Assembly: GCA_022729735.1 (NCBI GenBank)
Contig: DZAY01000025.1
Coordinates: 1 to 33,056 of the forward strand
From: Helicobacter cetorum
Lineage (GTDB): Bacteria; Campylobacterota; Campylobacteria; Campylobacterales; DZAY01
Reading direction: 5' to 3'
Length of the DNA: 33,056 bases
Positions within the stretch are counted from its first letter, which is position 1. Each line of letters starts with the position of its first letter. The notes under the pieces were generated by a model. It was not told the DNA's origin. It was given only the letters and a program-made list of their open reading frames with translations, and did no database searches. A program made the translations under genes and the position numbers. Shown here piece by piece: positions 16,045 through 23,905 of this stretch.

Positions 16045-18669
16045 ATGAGTGAGAAGATTGAAGGGTATAATCCAAAAGAGATTGAAGATAGTTTTTATAA
16101 AATTTGGGAAGAGCGAGGCTATTTTGAAATAGATGGAAATATAGATATTCAAAAAGATGATAAAAAATTTTCAATAATGCTACCACCTCCAAATGTTACG
16201 GGAACTTTGCATATAGGACATGCTCTAAATCACACTTTGAGTGATATTATTGTGAGATATAAGCGAATGGATGGCTTTAAAACTCTTTGGCAAGCTGGAA
16301 CAGACCATGCTGGAATTGCAACTCAAAATGTAGTTGAAAAACAGTTACTTAGCGAAGGTATTAAAAAAGAAGATATTGGAAGAGAAAAGTTTTTGGAGCG
16401 AGTTTGGAGTTGGAAAGAGTATAGTGGTGGTGCGATTGTAAATCAGATGAGAAAGCTTGGAGTATCTCCTGCTTGGAGTAGAGAAAGATTTACAATGGAT
16501 GATGGGCTTAGAGAAGCTGTAAAAATTGCATTTGTAAAGCTATATGAAGAAGGGTTTATTGTAAGAGATAACTATATGGTTAATTGGTGTACCAAAGATG
16601 GTGCATTGAGTGATATTGAAGTTGATTACAAAGAAAGTTGTGGCAAATTGTATCACATTCGATACTATTTAGAAAACTCCACAGATTATATAGTTGTAGC
16701 AACTACAAGACCAGAAACCTATTTTGGCGATAGTGCTGTTATGGTAAATCCAAATGATGAAAGATATTCACATTTAATTGGTAAATTTGTAACACTTCCA
16801 ATTATAAATAGAGCGATTAAAATTATCGGTGATGAGTATGTTGATATGAGTTTTGGAACAGGAGTTGTAAAAGTTACTCCAGCACACGACCCAAATGATT
16901 ATGAAGTTGGAAATAGACATAATTTAGAATTTATAAAAATATTTTGTGAAAGTGGAATTTTAAATTCAAAATGTGGAGAGTTTGAAGGATTAGAACGATT
17001 AGAAGCAAGAGAAATAGTTGCTAAAAAACTTACAGAGCTTGGATTTATAGAAAAAATTGAAGAGCATAATAATCAAGTTGGGCATTGTTATAGATGTGGA
17101 AATGTGATTGAGCCATATATTTCTAAACAGTGGTTTATCAAAAAAGAGTTAGCAAATGGAGCAATCAAAAAAACAAACTCTGGTGAAACTCTATTTTTTC
17201 CACCATCTTGGAAAAACAATTATGATGCTTGGATGAGAGAGCTTAGAGATTGGTGTATATCAAGACAACTTTGGTGGGGACATAGAATTCCTATCTTTTA
17301 TTGTGATAGCTGTGGATTTGAATTTGCATCAACATTAGATAATCCAGATAGTTGTCCAAAATGTAACTCCAATAAAATTACTCAAGATAAAGATGTATTA
17401 GATACTTGGTTTAGTTCGGCTCTTTGGACATTTACTACACTTGGTTGGGGAAATGGAGAGTTTAATAAATCACAATACAGCTCTACTGATTTAAAAGATT
17501 TTTATCCAAACACACTGCTTATTACAGGATTTGATATTCTATTTTTCTGGGTTGCAAGAATGATGATGATGGGTGAGCATTTCTTGAGAGAAATGCCATT
17601 TCATGATGTATATCTTCATGCATTAGTTAGAGATGAGTTTGGAAATAAAATGAGTAAATCAAGAGGAAATGTAATCGACCCATTAGTTTTGGTTGATAGT
17701 GTTGGTGCTGATAGTTTGAGATTTACTTTAGCATATTTAGCAGTTCAAGGAAGAGATATAAAACTCTCAAGTAAAGTTTTAGAAATTAGCAAAAACTTCA
17801 CAAACAAGCTTTATAATGCACATAAATTTTTACTATTAAATGAGAGTAGTTTTCCAAATTTAAATGATATAGAAGTGCAAAGCTATTTAGGTAAATATCT
17901 ACTTTCAAAATTCAATAGAACTGTAAAAGAGATTAGAGAAGCTTTGGATAGTTATAGATTTAATGATGGTGCTTTAGCACTTTATAAATTTTTGTGGGGT
18001 GAGTTTTGTGATTGGGGAATTGAGCTTAGCAAAGCTTCAAAAGAGTCAATTAGTGAAATTGGTGCTATTTTCAAAGAGTCTATGAAACTTTTAAGTCCAT
18101 TTATGCCATTTATTAGCGAATATATTTATCATAATTTAAATGGAACAACTTTGAATGAAGATAAATCAATTATGATTATGGAGTATCCAAAAATTTCAGA
18201 GTTTGATTTGGAAATAGAAAAAGAGTTTAGTGAAATTATAGATGCAATTATCTCACTTAGAAGAGCAAAAGCAACCGTTGATTTAGCAAATAAGCGAATT
18301 GATTTAGCTTTTGTAAAGCTCTCATTTCAAAACGATTTATCAAAAAGTTTTATTCAAAAGTTGGCTAAAGTTGATGAGGTGAAATTTACAAATGAAAAAA
18401 TTGATGGAGCCGTTTGTGATGTAGGTGAAGTTTGTGAAGTATTTATTCCATTAAATAATATCGATACCAAACCAATCATAGAGCGATTGACAAAGCAAAA
18501 AGAGAAACTTGAAAAAGAGATAGTGAAATTAGAAAGTATGCTAAATAATGAAAAATTTATAGCAAATGCAAAACCTGAACTAATTGAAACAAATAGAGTT
18601 GCACTAAATGAAGCGAAAGAGCGATTTTTAAAATTAGAGCGAGAGTTAAATAGTTTTGCAAAAAATTAA
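16045..18669 (+). CDS. valS: Valyl-tRNA synthetase
   Basis: Charges tRNA-Val; class I synthetase. The HIGH motif is PPPNVTGTLHIGHALNH (H56), the editing (CP1) domain contains TTRPETYFGDSAVMVNP and GTGVVKVTPAHDPNDYEV, DWCISRQLWWGHRIP follows, and KMSKS is NKMSKSRGNVIDP (K535). A Cys pair set (CYRCG, and CDSCGF ... CPKC) suggests zinc sites. The C-terminal ~70 residues are the coiled coil (LTKQKEKLEKEIVKLESML) that contacts tRNA. I place the start at ATG 16045, because GAGGA at 16035-16039 is a well-spaced ribosome site; an upstream in-frame ATG at 16033 would overlap that site. Asp-His and Asp-Pro use GAC at 16303, 16888 and 17677. Confidence 0.97.
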   Translation: MSEKIEGYNPKEIEDSFYKIWEERGYFEIDGNIDIQKDDKKFSIMLPPPNVTGTLHIGHALNHTLSDIIVRYKRMDGFKTLWQAGTDHAGIATQNVVEKQLLSEGIKKEDIGREKFLERVWSWKEYSGGAIVNQMRKLGVSPAWSRERFTMDDGLREAVKIAFVKLYEEGFIVRDNYMVNWCTKDGALSDIEVDYKESCGKLYHIRYYLENSTDYIVVATTRPETYFGDSAVMVNPNDERYSHLIGKFVTLPIINRAIKIIGDEYVDMSFGTGVVKVTPAHDPNDYEVGNRHNLEFIKIFCESGILNSKCGEFEGLERLEAREIVAKKLTELGFIEKIEEHNNQVGHCYRCGNVIEPYISKQWFIKKELANGAIKKTNSGETLFFPPSWKNNYDAWMRELRDWCISRQLWWGHRIPIFYCDSCGFEFASTLDNPDSCPKCNSNKITQDKDVLDTWFSSALWTFTTLGWGNGEFNKSQYSSTDLKDFYPNTLLITGFDILFFWVARMMMMGEHFLREMPFHDVYLHALVRDEFGNKMSKSRGNVIDPLVLVDSVGADSLRFTLAYLAVQGRDIKLSSKVLEISKNFTNKLYNAHKFLLLNESSFPNLNDIEVQSYLGKYLLSKFNRTVKEIREALDSYRFNDGALALYKFLWGEFCDWGIELSKASKESISEIGAIFKESMKLLSPFMPFISEYIYHNLNGTTLNEDKSIMIMEYPKISEFDLEIEKEFSEIIDAIISLRRAKATVDLANKRIDLAFVKLSFQNDLSKSFIQKLAKVDEVKFTNEKIDGAVCDVGEVCEVFIPLNNIDTKPIIERLTKQKEKLEKEIVKLESMLNNEKFIANAKPELIETNRVALNEAKERFLKLERELNSFAKN

Positions 18670-18680
18670 AGAGGGAAAAC

Positions 18681-19838
18681 ATGTTAAATAGATTTAGAGA
18701 TGATGCAGTTATTGGATTTAGTGATTTAGATTTAAGAGTTTATACCTCAAGATTATTAGGTGAAGTTGCAGATTTAGTATTACATGGTGGAGGAAATACA
18801 TCTTTAAAAGTTGATGATGTATTGTATGTAAAGGGGAGTGGTTGGGATTTAGCCACAATTACAGAAGATGGATTTTCACCAGTAAAATTATCAACATTAA
18901 TTGAGTTAGCCAATTTAGATAGTTTAAGTGATAGTGATATGGTAAATTATCAAAAAAAAGCTTTGATAAAAGATGCACCAAATCCATCAATTGAAGCGAT
19001 AGTTCATGCAATTTTGCCATATAAATTTATTGACCATACACATTCTGATGCAATAGTAACAATTACAAATACTCCAAAAGCTAAAGAGATTTTATTTGAG
19101 CTTTTTGGTGAAACAATTATAATTGTAGATTATGTCAAACCAGGGTTTGATTTGGCAAAAGCTATACAAAAAGTGATAAAAGATGTGAATTTAGAAAAAG
19201 TAGAAGCTATTATTTTATTAAATCATGGTGTTTTTACATTTTCAAATTCTGCAAAAGATAGTTATTCAAAAATGGTAGATATTGTAACTAAGGCTGAAAA
19301 ATATTTACAAAACTATGAACCAAAACTATTAGATTTTGAGTTTAAAAGTTGCGATGAGTCAAAAATTAAAGAAGCTATTTTAGAAATTTATGGAACAGAT
19401 TATCTCTTTGAAACTTTACAAAATAGCCTAATTCAAGCTTTTTCAAATTTAAAAAATTTAAAAGAGTCGCTTGAATTAGGGACTTTAACACCAGAACATG
19501 TTATTAGAATAAAACGAAAACCACTAATAACAACAATAGATACTATTAAGCAAGATTTAAACAATTATATTCAAGATTATAAAGATTACTTTTTTAGAAA
19601 TAAAAAAGATGAAATCATGTTAGAGCCATTTCCAAAATGGATAGTTATTAGAGATTGTGGAGCAGTTTTTGTTGGAAAAAGCGAAAAAGAGATAAAAATT
19701 ATAAAAGATATAGCACTTCATAATGCAAAAGCTATTTTAATTGCAAACTCTATTTCAAATTGGAAAGCTTTAGATGAAAAAGAGATGTTTGCAATTGAGT
19801 ATTGGGAATTAGAACAGATGAAGTTAAAAGCTAAATAG
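18681..19838 (+). CDS. Class II aldolase/adducin-family protein
   Basis: 385 residues. The N-terminal ~215 residues are a class II aldolase fold with LHGGGNTSLKV (35-44), E105, the zinc ligands H119-T-H121 and the later LLNHGVFTF (third His). The C-terminal part ends ...WKALDEKEMFAIEYWELEQ. In long bifunctional members (about 690 residues, RhaD-like aldolase fused to a short-chain dehydrogenase) this is where the dehydrogenase begins; here the protein stops instead. The substrate is unknown; a sugar phosphate such as rhamnulose- or fuculose-1-phosphate-like compounds is the family norm. It lies 11 bases after valS with AGAGGGAAAAC before the ATG. Its 3' end overlaps the convergent gene by eight bases. 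Asp-His uses GAC at 19032. Confidence 0.85.
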   Translation: MLNRFRDDAVIGFSDLDLRVYTSRLLGEVADLVLHGGGNTSLKVDDVLYVKGSGWDLATITEDGFSPVKLSTLIELANLDSLSDSDMVNYQKKALIKDAPNPSIEAIVHAILPYKFIDHTHSDAIVTITNTPKAKEILFELFGETIIIVDYVKPGFDLAKAIQKVIKDVNLEKVEAIILLNHGVFTFSNSAKDSYSKMVDIVTKAEKYLQNYEPKLLDFEFKSCDESKIKEAILEIYGTDYLFETLQNSLIQAFSNLKNLKESLELGTLTPEHVIRIKRKPLITTIDTIKQDLNNYIQDYKDYFFRNKKDEIMLEPFPKWIVIRDCGAVFVGKSEKEIKIIKDIALHNAKAILIANSISNWKALDEKEMFAIEYWELEQMKLKAK

Positions 19839-20322
19839 CTACATCTAATTTCCAACTAATCTCATCAAAATGAGAGTTATCATATAGTAATTTTGTAGTT
19901 TCAAACAGTTTTAGAGTTGAATTTTCAGTTTTTGAGTAGCTACTCATATCACTCTTTTTCAACTCTGATATTGTCTTTTCTAAATACTCTCTTATATCCA
20001 CATTCATAAAACCAAAATTATAAGTTTTTGACATCGCTTCTTTATACAAATTAGAACTATCAATTTCACCTGAATTTTTCAGTTTTGCCATATTGAATTG
20101 TAGCAATTGTGCATAAATTTTAGCTTCAAAAAAGTTTCCTTCTTCTTGAGTAATTGAAGATTTAACCCGATTTACAGCCATATTAAACTGCTCATTTGCA
20201 CCTTTAAACTCAATATAGTTACTGCTTTCTATATTGCTATTATCTCTCATATTTTTTACAGATTGTGAATTGATAGAGTAAGCTAAATAGCCACTTTTTG
20301 AATAGTTATTAATATTTAACAT
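19831..20322 (-). CDS. Unknown protein, Ser/Asn-rich, helical
   Basis: 163 residues, no signal peptide or membrane segment. The first ~45 residues are Ser/Asn-rich and probably disordered (NNYSKSGYLAYSINSQSVKN). The rest is mostly helical with FFEAKIYAQLLQFNMAKLK and IREYLEKTISELKK. I do not recognise a family. The opening resembles small proteins in Campylobacterota genomes linked to flagellar or motility loci, but that is a weak impression. It follows the aminotransferase gene on the same strand, with an 18-base palindrome in the 48-base gap. The ribosome site (AGAGGG) lies at the edge of that palindrome. Confidence 0.65.
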   Translation of the reverse strand: MLNINNYSKSGYLAYSINSQSVKNMRDNSNIESSNYIEFKGANEQFNMAVNRVKSSITQEEGNFFEAKIYAQLLQFNMAKLKNSGEIDSSNLYKEAMSKTYNFGFMNVDIREYLEKTISELKKSDMSSYSKTENSTLKLFETTKLLYDNSHFDEISWKLDVAI

Positions 20323-20332
20323 CTTTTGCCCT

Positions 20333-20350
20333 CTCTCTAAATTTAGAGAG
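20333..20350. repeat. Perfect 18-base palindrome within a longer hairpin
   Basis: CTCTCTAAATTTAGAGAG is identical to its reverse complement. An outer arm TTTTGC (20324-20329) pairs with GCAAAA (20356-20361). It lies in the leader of the 163-residue gene and one arm contains that gene's GAGAGAGGG ribosome site. There is no T-run on the minus-strand exit, so it is more likely a translation-control hairpin or operator than a terminator. Confidence 0.6.
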
Positions 20351-20370
20351 TTTGAGCAAAAAATATTCCA

Positions 20371-21483
20371 TTAGTTATGAAGTTTAAAATATTCTAAAAA
20401 GACTCTGTTTGCAGTTCCATCAAATTTTCTAATATTTAACTCATCAAGTGCTAACTCAACCACATTAACTGCCCAGATAGCTTCATTAAGTGGAATTAAA
20501 CCCATATGACTTATTCTAAAAATTTTCCCCTTTAAGTGGTCTTGCCCACCTGCTGGAAGAGTTTTGTATTTAGTTTTTAGTATTTTAATAATATCACTTG
20601 CCACTTCACTCTCAACAGTTGTCATAGATAAAGCTGGAGTTTGTGGATAAATTTTTAAACCAATTGCTTTAAATGCTTCTTGAGTTGCAATTGCTCTAAT
20701 TTTTGTATCTTTGTATAGTTTATCTAAACCTTCTTCAAAAAATAGTTCTAAAATTTTTTGAAGTCCTATAATTAAAGTTGTTGGTGCTGTCCAAGCTGTT
20801 GTATTTTTTCGCTGATTTTTTAGCTCTGTTTTGAGATTAAAGTAGTATCCAGAACCTCCACTATTCTCAATTTTAGCAACAGCTTTTGCACTTAATCCAA
20901 CCATTGCTAATCCTGGTGGTAGCATAAAAGCTTTTTGACTTCCAGCAATTAGTGCATCAATATTACTTATATCAATTGGCTCAACTCCAACTGCTGTAAT
21001 TCCATCTGCAATTACCATAATATTTGGATTAAACTCTTTTGCAACTTTTGCAATCTCTTCTACATTATGTCGCAATCCTCCAGCACTTTCACAAATTTGA
21101 ATACAAACTGTATCAATATCACTATTACTTTCTAATGCCAATTTTATATCATTAGCAGTTGGTGCGACACTCCACTCGTTTTTTATTTCAACTACATCTT
21201 TTCCAAATGCCATCGCAATTTTGCCAAACCTCTCACCAAACTTTCCCGAATTAATTACAAGAGCCTTTTTATCACATAAATTTGTAATAGTTGCTTCCAT
21301 TACTCCACTACCACTTGATGCAATAAATAAAATTTCATCAGTTTTAAAAAGTTTCAATGCAAGTTCTCTTGTTTTACCAAAAATTGCTTCAAACTCTGGA
21401 GTTCTATGGTGGAGAGTTCTTCCAGCCATTGCAAATCTAACTTCTTCTAAAACAGGTGTTGGACCTGGTGTCATTAAGACCAT
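20371..21483 (-). CDS. Class V aminotransferase (alanine-glyoxylate/serine-pyruvate type)
   Basis: 370-residue PLP enzyme. N-terminal MTPGPTPVLEEV and HHRTPEFEAIF are typical of the alanine-glyoxylate / serine-pyruvate / PucG group. SSGSGVMEA binds the PLP phosphate, ADGITAVGVEP carries the Asp (D160) that pairs with the ring nitrogen, and AGSQKAFMLPPG carries the Schiff-base Lys K184. Old annotations of such proteins as a soluble hydrogenase small subunit are a naming artefact. The role may be glyoxylate or serine metabolism; the substrate cannot be told from sequence. A TATAAT-type -10 on the minus strand lies at 21516-21521 and AAGG precedes the ATG. Asp-His is GAC CAC. Confidence 0.9.
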   Translation of the reverse strand: MVLMTPGPTPVLEEVRFAMAGRTLHHRTPEFEAIFGKTRELALKLFKTDEILFIASSGSGVMEATITNLCDKKALVINSGKFGERFGKIAMAFGKDVVEIKNEWSVAPTANDIKLALESNSDIDTVCIQICESAGGLRHNVEEIAKVAKEFNPNIMVIADGITAVGVEPIDISNIDALIAGSQKAFMLPPGLAMVGLSAKAVAKIENSGGSGYYFNLKTELKNQRKNTTAWTAPTTLIIGLQKILELFFEEGLDKLYKDTKIRAIATQEAFKAIGLKIYPQTPALSMTTVESEVASDIIKILKTKYKTLPAGGQDHLKGKIFRISHMGLIPLNEAIWAVNVVELALDELNIRKFDGTANRVFLEYFKLHN

Positions 21484-21558
21484 ATTTAAACCTTTCTATT
21501 TAAAATAAAACACAAATTATAAACTAAAGAGTTAAATTTTTATTTAAAATGGTTGAAT

Positions 21559-21660
21559 TTAATGGCTATGTTTCTTTTGATTGTACTTTATAATAGCTAA
21601 TGCAGTAGCAACTATTGCTAAAACTATTAATAAACCAAGCATAAAATCTTGACCACTAAT
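21559..21660 (-). CDS. Tiny membrane protein with KKHSH tail (start uncertain)
   Basis: Frame reading SGQDFMLGLLIVLAIVATAL then AIIKYNQKKHSH: one membrane helix and a basic His-containing cytoplasmic tail. The only in-frame ATG (21640-21642) gives 27 residues and is about 23 bases from the strong AGGAGG at 21666-21671. An ATT at 21658-21660 is exactly five bases from that site and gives 33 residues, so initiation at a rare ATT is possible. The codon before it is a stop. It is the second of a tandem pair with a neighbour of the same design. Confidence 0.5.
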   Translation of the reverse strand: MSGQDFMLGLLIVLAIVATALAIIKYNQKKHSH

Positions 21661-21692
21661 TTAATCCTCCTGAAATATAATGAATATCGTCC

Positions 21693-21782
21693 TTAATGTT
21701 TATGTTTTGGCTTTTTTGAAACGAAATTCACAATAATTGTTCCTATAATTGCTGATATTATTGCAATAATTACTAACTCCAC
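21693..21782 (-). CDS. Tiny membrane protein with KKPKHKH tail
   Basis: 29 residues from GTG at 21780-21782: MELVIIAIISAIIGTIIVNF then VSKKPKHKH. One membrane helix, short acidic outside, basic His-rich end. AGGAG (21786-21790) lies three bases before the GTG, short but strong. The same plan and a similar KH-rich ending are seen in the next small ORF downstream. Single-helix peptides of this kind are often accessory subunits of transporters or oxidases (compare KdpF or MetS in general style), but no large partner is adjacent, so the function is unknown. Confidence 0.55.
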   Translation of the reverse strand: MELVIIAIISAIIGTIIVNFVSKKPKHKH

Positions 21783-21788
21783 TTACTC

Positions 21789-21950
21789 CTACTCTATCGA
21801 TTTTGCATGTATTATAGAATATCCAAGCATATAAACACCAGATACAAAAAGAGCAACTGCTCCCATAATCTCTTTATGTTCTATTACTAAAGCTACAACT
21901 CCAGACACCATTAATGCTATTCCAAAATTTGATACAGCATTTAATCCTAT
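21789..21950 (-). pseudogene. Two-helix small membrane ORF with damaged or unusual start
   Basis: The frame reads GLNAVSNFGIALMVSGVVAL, then VIEHKEIMGAVALFVSGVYM, then LGYSIIHAKSIE: two hydrophobic helices separated by EHKE. It looks coding, but the only in-frame ATG (21909-21911) cuts the first helix. An upstream GTG (21958-21960, GTG GCA ATA AAT) would join it only with a one-base shift at 21948. Its TAG overlaps the ribosome site of the next small ORF, as in a compact operon. Either an early frameshift has broken it or it uses a non-standard start. Confidence 0.4.
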
Positions 21951-22059
21951 TTATTGCCACTTTTTCAAAACATATATCCATATATTAACTTATATTTTAT
22001 TAGTATATTATGGATTTATTATATCAAATTTAGAAGTGTTATGAGTTAATGAAGAAAAT

Positions 22060-22090
22060 CCTCTTTCATATAATTTCTTATATTAAGAGG
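22060..22090 (-). terminator. Hairpin terminator after the ArsC-type gene
   Basis: CCTCTT and ATATAA pair with TTATAT and AAGAGG around a TTTC loop, with one small bulge. On the minus strand the exit is ATTTTCTTC, a modest T-rich tail. It lies just past the stop of the reductase gene. Confidence 0.55.
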
Positions 22091-22097
22091 AATGTTT

Positions 22098-22565
22098 TTA
22101 TCCTATTTTCCAATGTTTTGGAGAGTTTCCTTTGAGTTGCCCCTCTTTTACAAGGTCTATAAACTGAAATACCTCATCTTTAATTTGAGATAAAACAACT
22201 CTTGTTTTTTCTAACTTTTCACTATCACTACCAACAAAACTACTTGGGTCTTCAAAACTCCAATGAATTCTATATGTTAATCCTGGAAATACAGGACATT
22301 TTTGAGCATTTCCTTCATCACAAACAGTTATTACATAGTGGAAAGTTTTGCCTGTTTTAAATAGTTCAAATACAGATTTTGATGTTTTTTGAGATATATC
22401 AATCCCTTCATCTTTTAAAACTTCAACTGCTAAAGGGTTAATTTCTCTTGGTTCAAATCCAGCACTACAAACATCAAAAATATCTCCACCATATTTTTTA
22501 AGTAACTCTTCTGCTATTTGACTTCTTGCACTATTATGAATACATACAAATAGAACTTTTTTCAT
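22098..22565 (-). CDS. arsC: Thioredoxin-type arsenate reductase / low-MW phosphatase
   Basis: 155 residues with a low-molecular-weight phosphotyrosine-phosphatase fold. The P-loop is C8-IHNSA-R14 followed by Ser, and the two relay cysteines are C82 and C90 (VCDEGNAQKCP), matching the Cys10, Cys82, Cys89 triad of B. subtilis ArsC. HWSFEDPSSF carries the general-acid Asp. It reduces arsenate to arsenite using thioredoxin. No arsR, arsB or acr3 is adjacent, so it stands apart from a full ars operon. A housekeeping phosphatase is less likely because of the Cys triad. Asp-Pro is GAC CCA. Confidence 0.9.
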   Translation of the reverse strand: MKKVLFVCIHNSARSQIAEELLKKYGGDIFDVCSAGFEPREINPLAVEVLKDEGIDISQKTSKSVFELFKTGKTFHYVITVCDEGNAQKCPVFPGLTYRIHWSFEDPSSFVGSDSEKLEKTRVVLSQIKDEVFQFIDLVKEGQLKGNSPKHWKIG

Positions 22566-22631
22566 AAAACTATCCTTTTAGGGTTTTACAAATTATATAT
22601 TTAGTAGATTATAAATTTATTACTAAAAGAG

Positions 22632-22647
22632 TCCCACAAAAGTGGGA
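22632..22647 (-). terminator. Hairpin terminator after the hemB-76 aa operon
   Basis: Perfect six-base stem TCCCAC/GTGGGA with an AAAA (TTTT on the minus strand) loop. The minus-strand exit is CTCTTTTAG. It lies 11 bases past the stop of the 76-residue gene. Confidence 0.65.
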
Positions 22648-22658
22648 AAGAGAGTAGA

Positions 22659-22889
22659 TTATTTAAGTTTAGACACAACTTCTAAAAGAGCTTCACAAAC
22701 CTCTTTTACATTTGCAACTGGAAGATGAACTTTCCAATCAGGCTCACCACTGTTTCCATTCAAAGATATTCCAATACTTGCCACAGTTTCGCTATTAGCT
22801 CCATACGGTGTTTCGATATATCCAACTGAAATAATACCCTTTTCTGTTCCATCTAAAGGAAACTCTTTTACAACTGTTGATTTACTCAT
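22659..22889 (-). CDS. Small conserved protein, unknown function
   Basis: 76 residues. The sequence alternates strands and turns (GIISVGYIETPYGANSETVA, SIGISLNGNSGEPDWKVHLP) and ends in a helix VKEVCEALLEVVSKL. No signal peptide or membrane helix. I recall similar short proteins in Campylobacterota genomes without a named family. It is the last gene of the unit that includes hemB, followed by a hairpin terminator. A good AGGAG site precedes its ATG. One Cys near the C-terminus. Confidence 0.75.
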   Translation of the reverse strand: MSKSTVVKEFPLDGTEKGIISVGYIETPYGANSETVASIGISLNGNSGEPDWKVHLPVANVKEVCEALLEVVSKLK

Positions 22890-22926
22890 AACTTCTCCTT
22901 TTTTAATTTATTTGAAATTTTATCTT

Positions 22927-23895
22927 TTATTTTAAAAGTTTGCAAACCTCTTTTGCATGATAGCTAATTATAATAGATGCTCCAGCTCTTTTGAACCCTA
23001 TCATAGTTTCTAATAAAACTCTATCATAATCGATTAATCCACTCTTCCCAGCAAATTTTAACATTGCATATTCACCACTCACATTGTATATTGCTAATGG
23101 TAGTTTTGAGCTATTTTTTATATCTCTTATAATATCTAAATATGCTAAAGCTGGTTTTACCATCAATATATCAGCACCTTCTTCTTCATCTAAAATAGAT
23201 TCTCTAATAGCTTCTAATCTATTTGCAGGATTTAATTGATAACTTTTTCTATCTCCAAAACTTGGAGTTGATTCTGCTACATCTCTAAATGGTCCATAAT
23301 ATGCACTTGCGAATTTTGTAGAGTAACTCATAATTGGCAAATATGTAAAGCTGTTTTTATCTAAAACTTCTCGTAAATATGAAATAACTCCATCCATCAT
23401 TCCACTTGGAGCTAACATATCAACTCCAGCATTTGCTAATACTAATGCTTGTTTTCCTAAAATTTCTAATGTTAAATCATTATTAACACTCTCTTTTTCT
23501 AAATCCAAAATTCCACAATGACCATGGTCTGTATATTCACAAAAACATAAATCAGCAACAATAAATAGTTTTGGAAATCTGCTTTTAATTGCTTTAATTG
23601 CTTTTGGAACAATACCATGACTACACATAGCTTCACTTCCAACACTATCTTTTATTTCTGGAATTCCAAATAAAATTATAGATTTAATCCCTAAATTAAC
23701 TATCTCTTCACACTCTTTTAAAACCACATCTATACTCATTTGATAAACTTCTGGCATTGATGCTATTTCGTTTTTTATATTTTCTCCATGTCGGACAAAT
23801 AGAGGATATATAAAATCATTTTGTGAAATAGTTGTCTCTTGCACTAAATCCCGTAAAGCCTCACTCATTCGTAATCTTCTCAGCCTTTGTAACAT
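22927..23895 (-). CDS. hemB: Porphobilinogen synthase (delta-aminolevulinate dehydratase)
   Basis: Condenses two 5-aminolevulinate molecules to porphobilinogen for haem and corrin synthesis. The Schiff-base lysines are K194 ([16 protein letters not shown]) and K247 ([15 protein letters not shown]). C117, C119 and C127 ([13 protein letters not shown]) form the catalytic zinc site, so this is the zinc-dependent type. Its 322 residues are normal. AGAGG six bases before the ATG supports this start over Met10. It follows the 719-residue secreted-protein gene by ten bases. Asp-His in the zinc loop is GAC CAT. Confidence 0.97.
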   Translation of the reverse strand: MLQRLRRLRMSEALRDLVQETTISQNDFIYPLFVRHGENIKNEIASMPEVYQMSIDVVLKECEEIVNLGIKSIILFGIPEIKDSVGSEAMCSHGIVPKAIKAIKSRFPKLFIVADLCFCEYTDHGHCGILDLEKESVNNDLTLEILGKQALVLANAGVDMLAPSGMMDGVISYLREVLDKNSFTYLPIMSYSTKFASAYYGPFRDVAESTPSFGDRKSYQLNPANRLEAIRESILDEEEGADILMVKPALAYLDIIRDIKNSSKLPLAIYNVSGEYAMLKFAGKSGLIDYDRVLLETMIGFKRAGASIIISYHAKEVCKLLK

Positions 23896-23905
23896 TTTTT
23901 ACCTC

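Noticed and set aside
16033-16047. ATG 16033 as the valS start
   Set aside because: It lies at the edge of the GAGGA ribosome site that serves ATG 16045.
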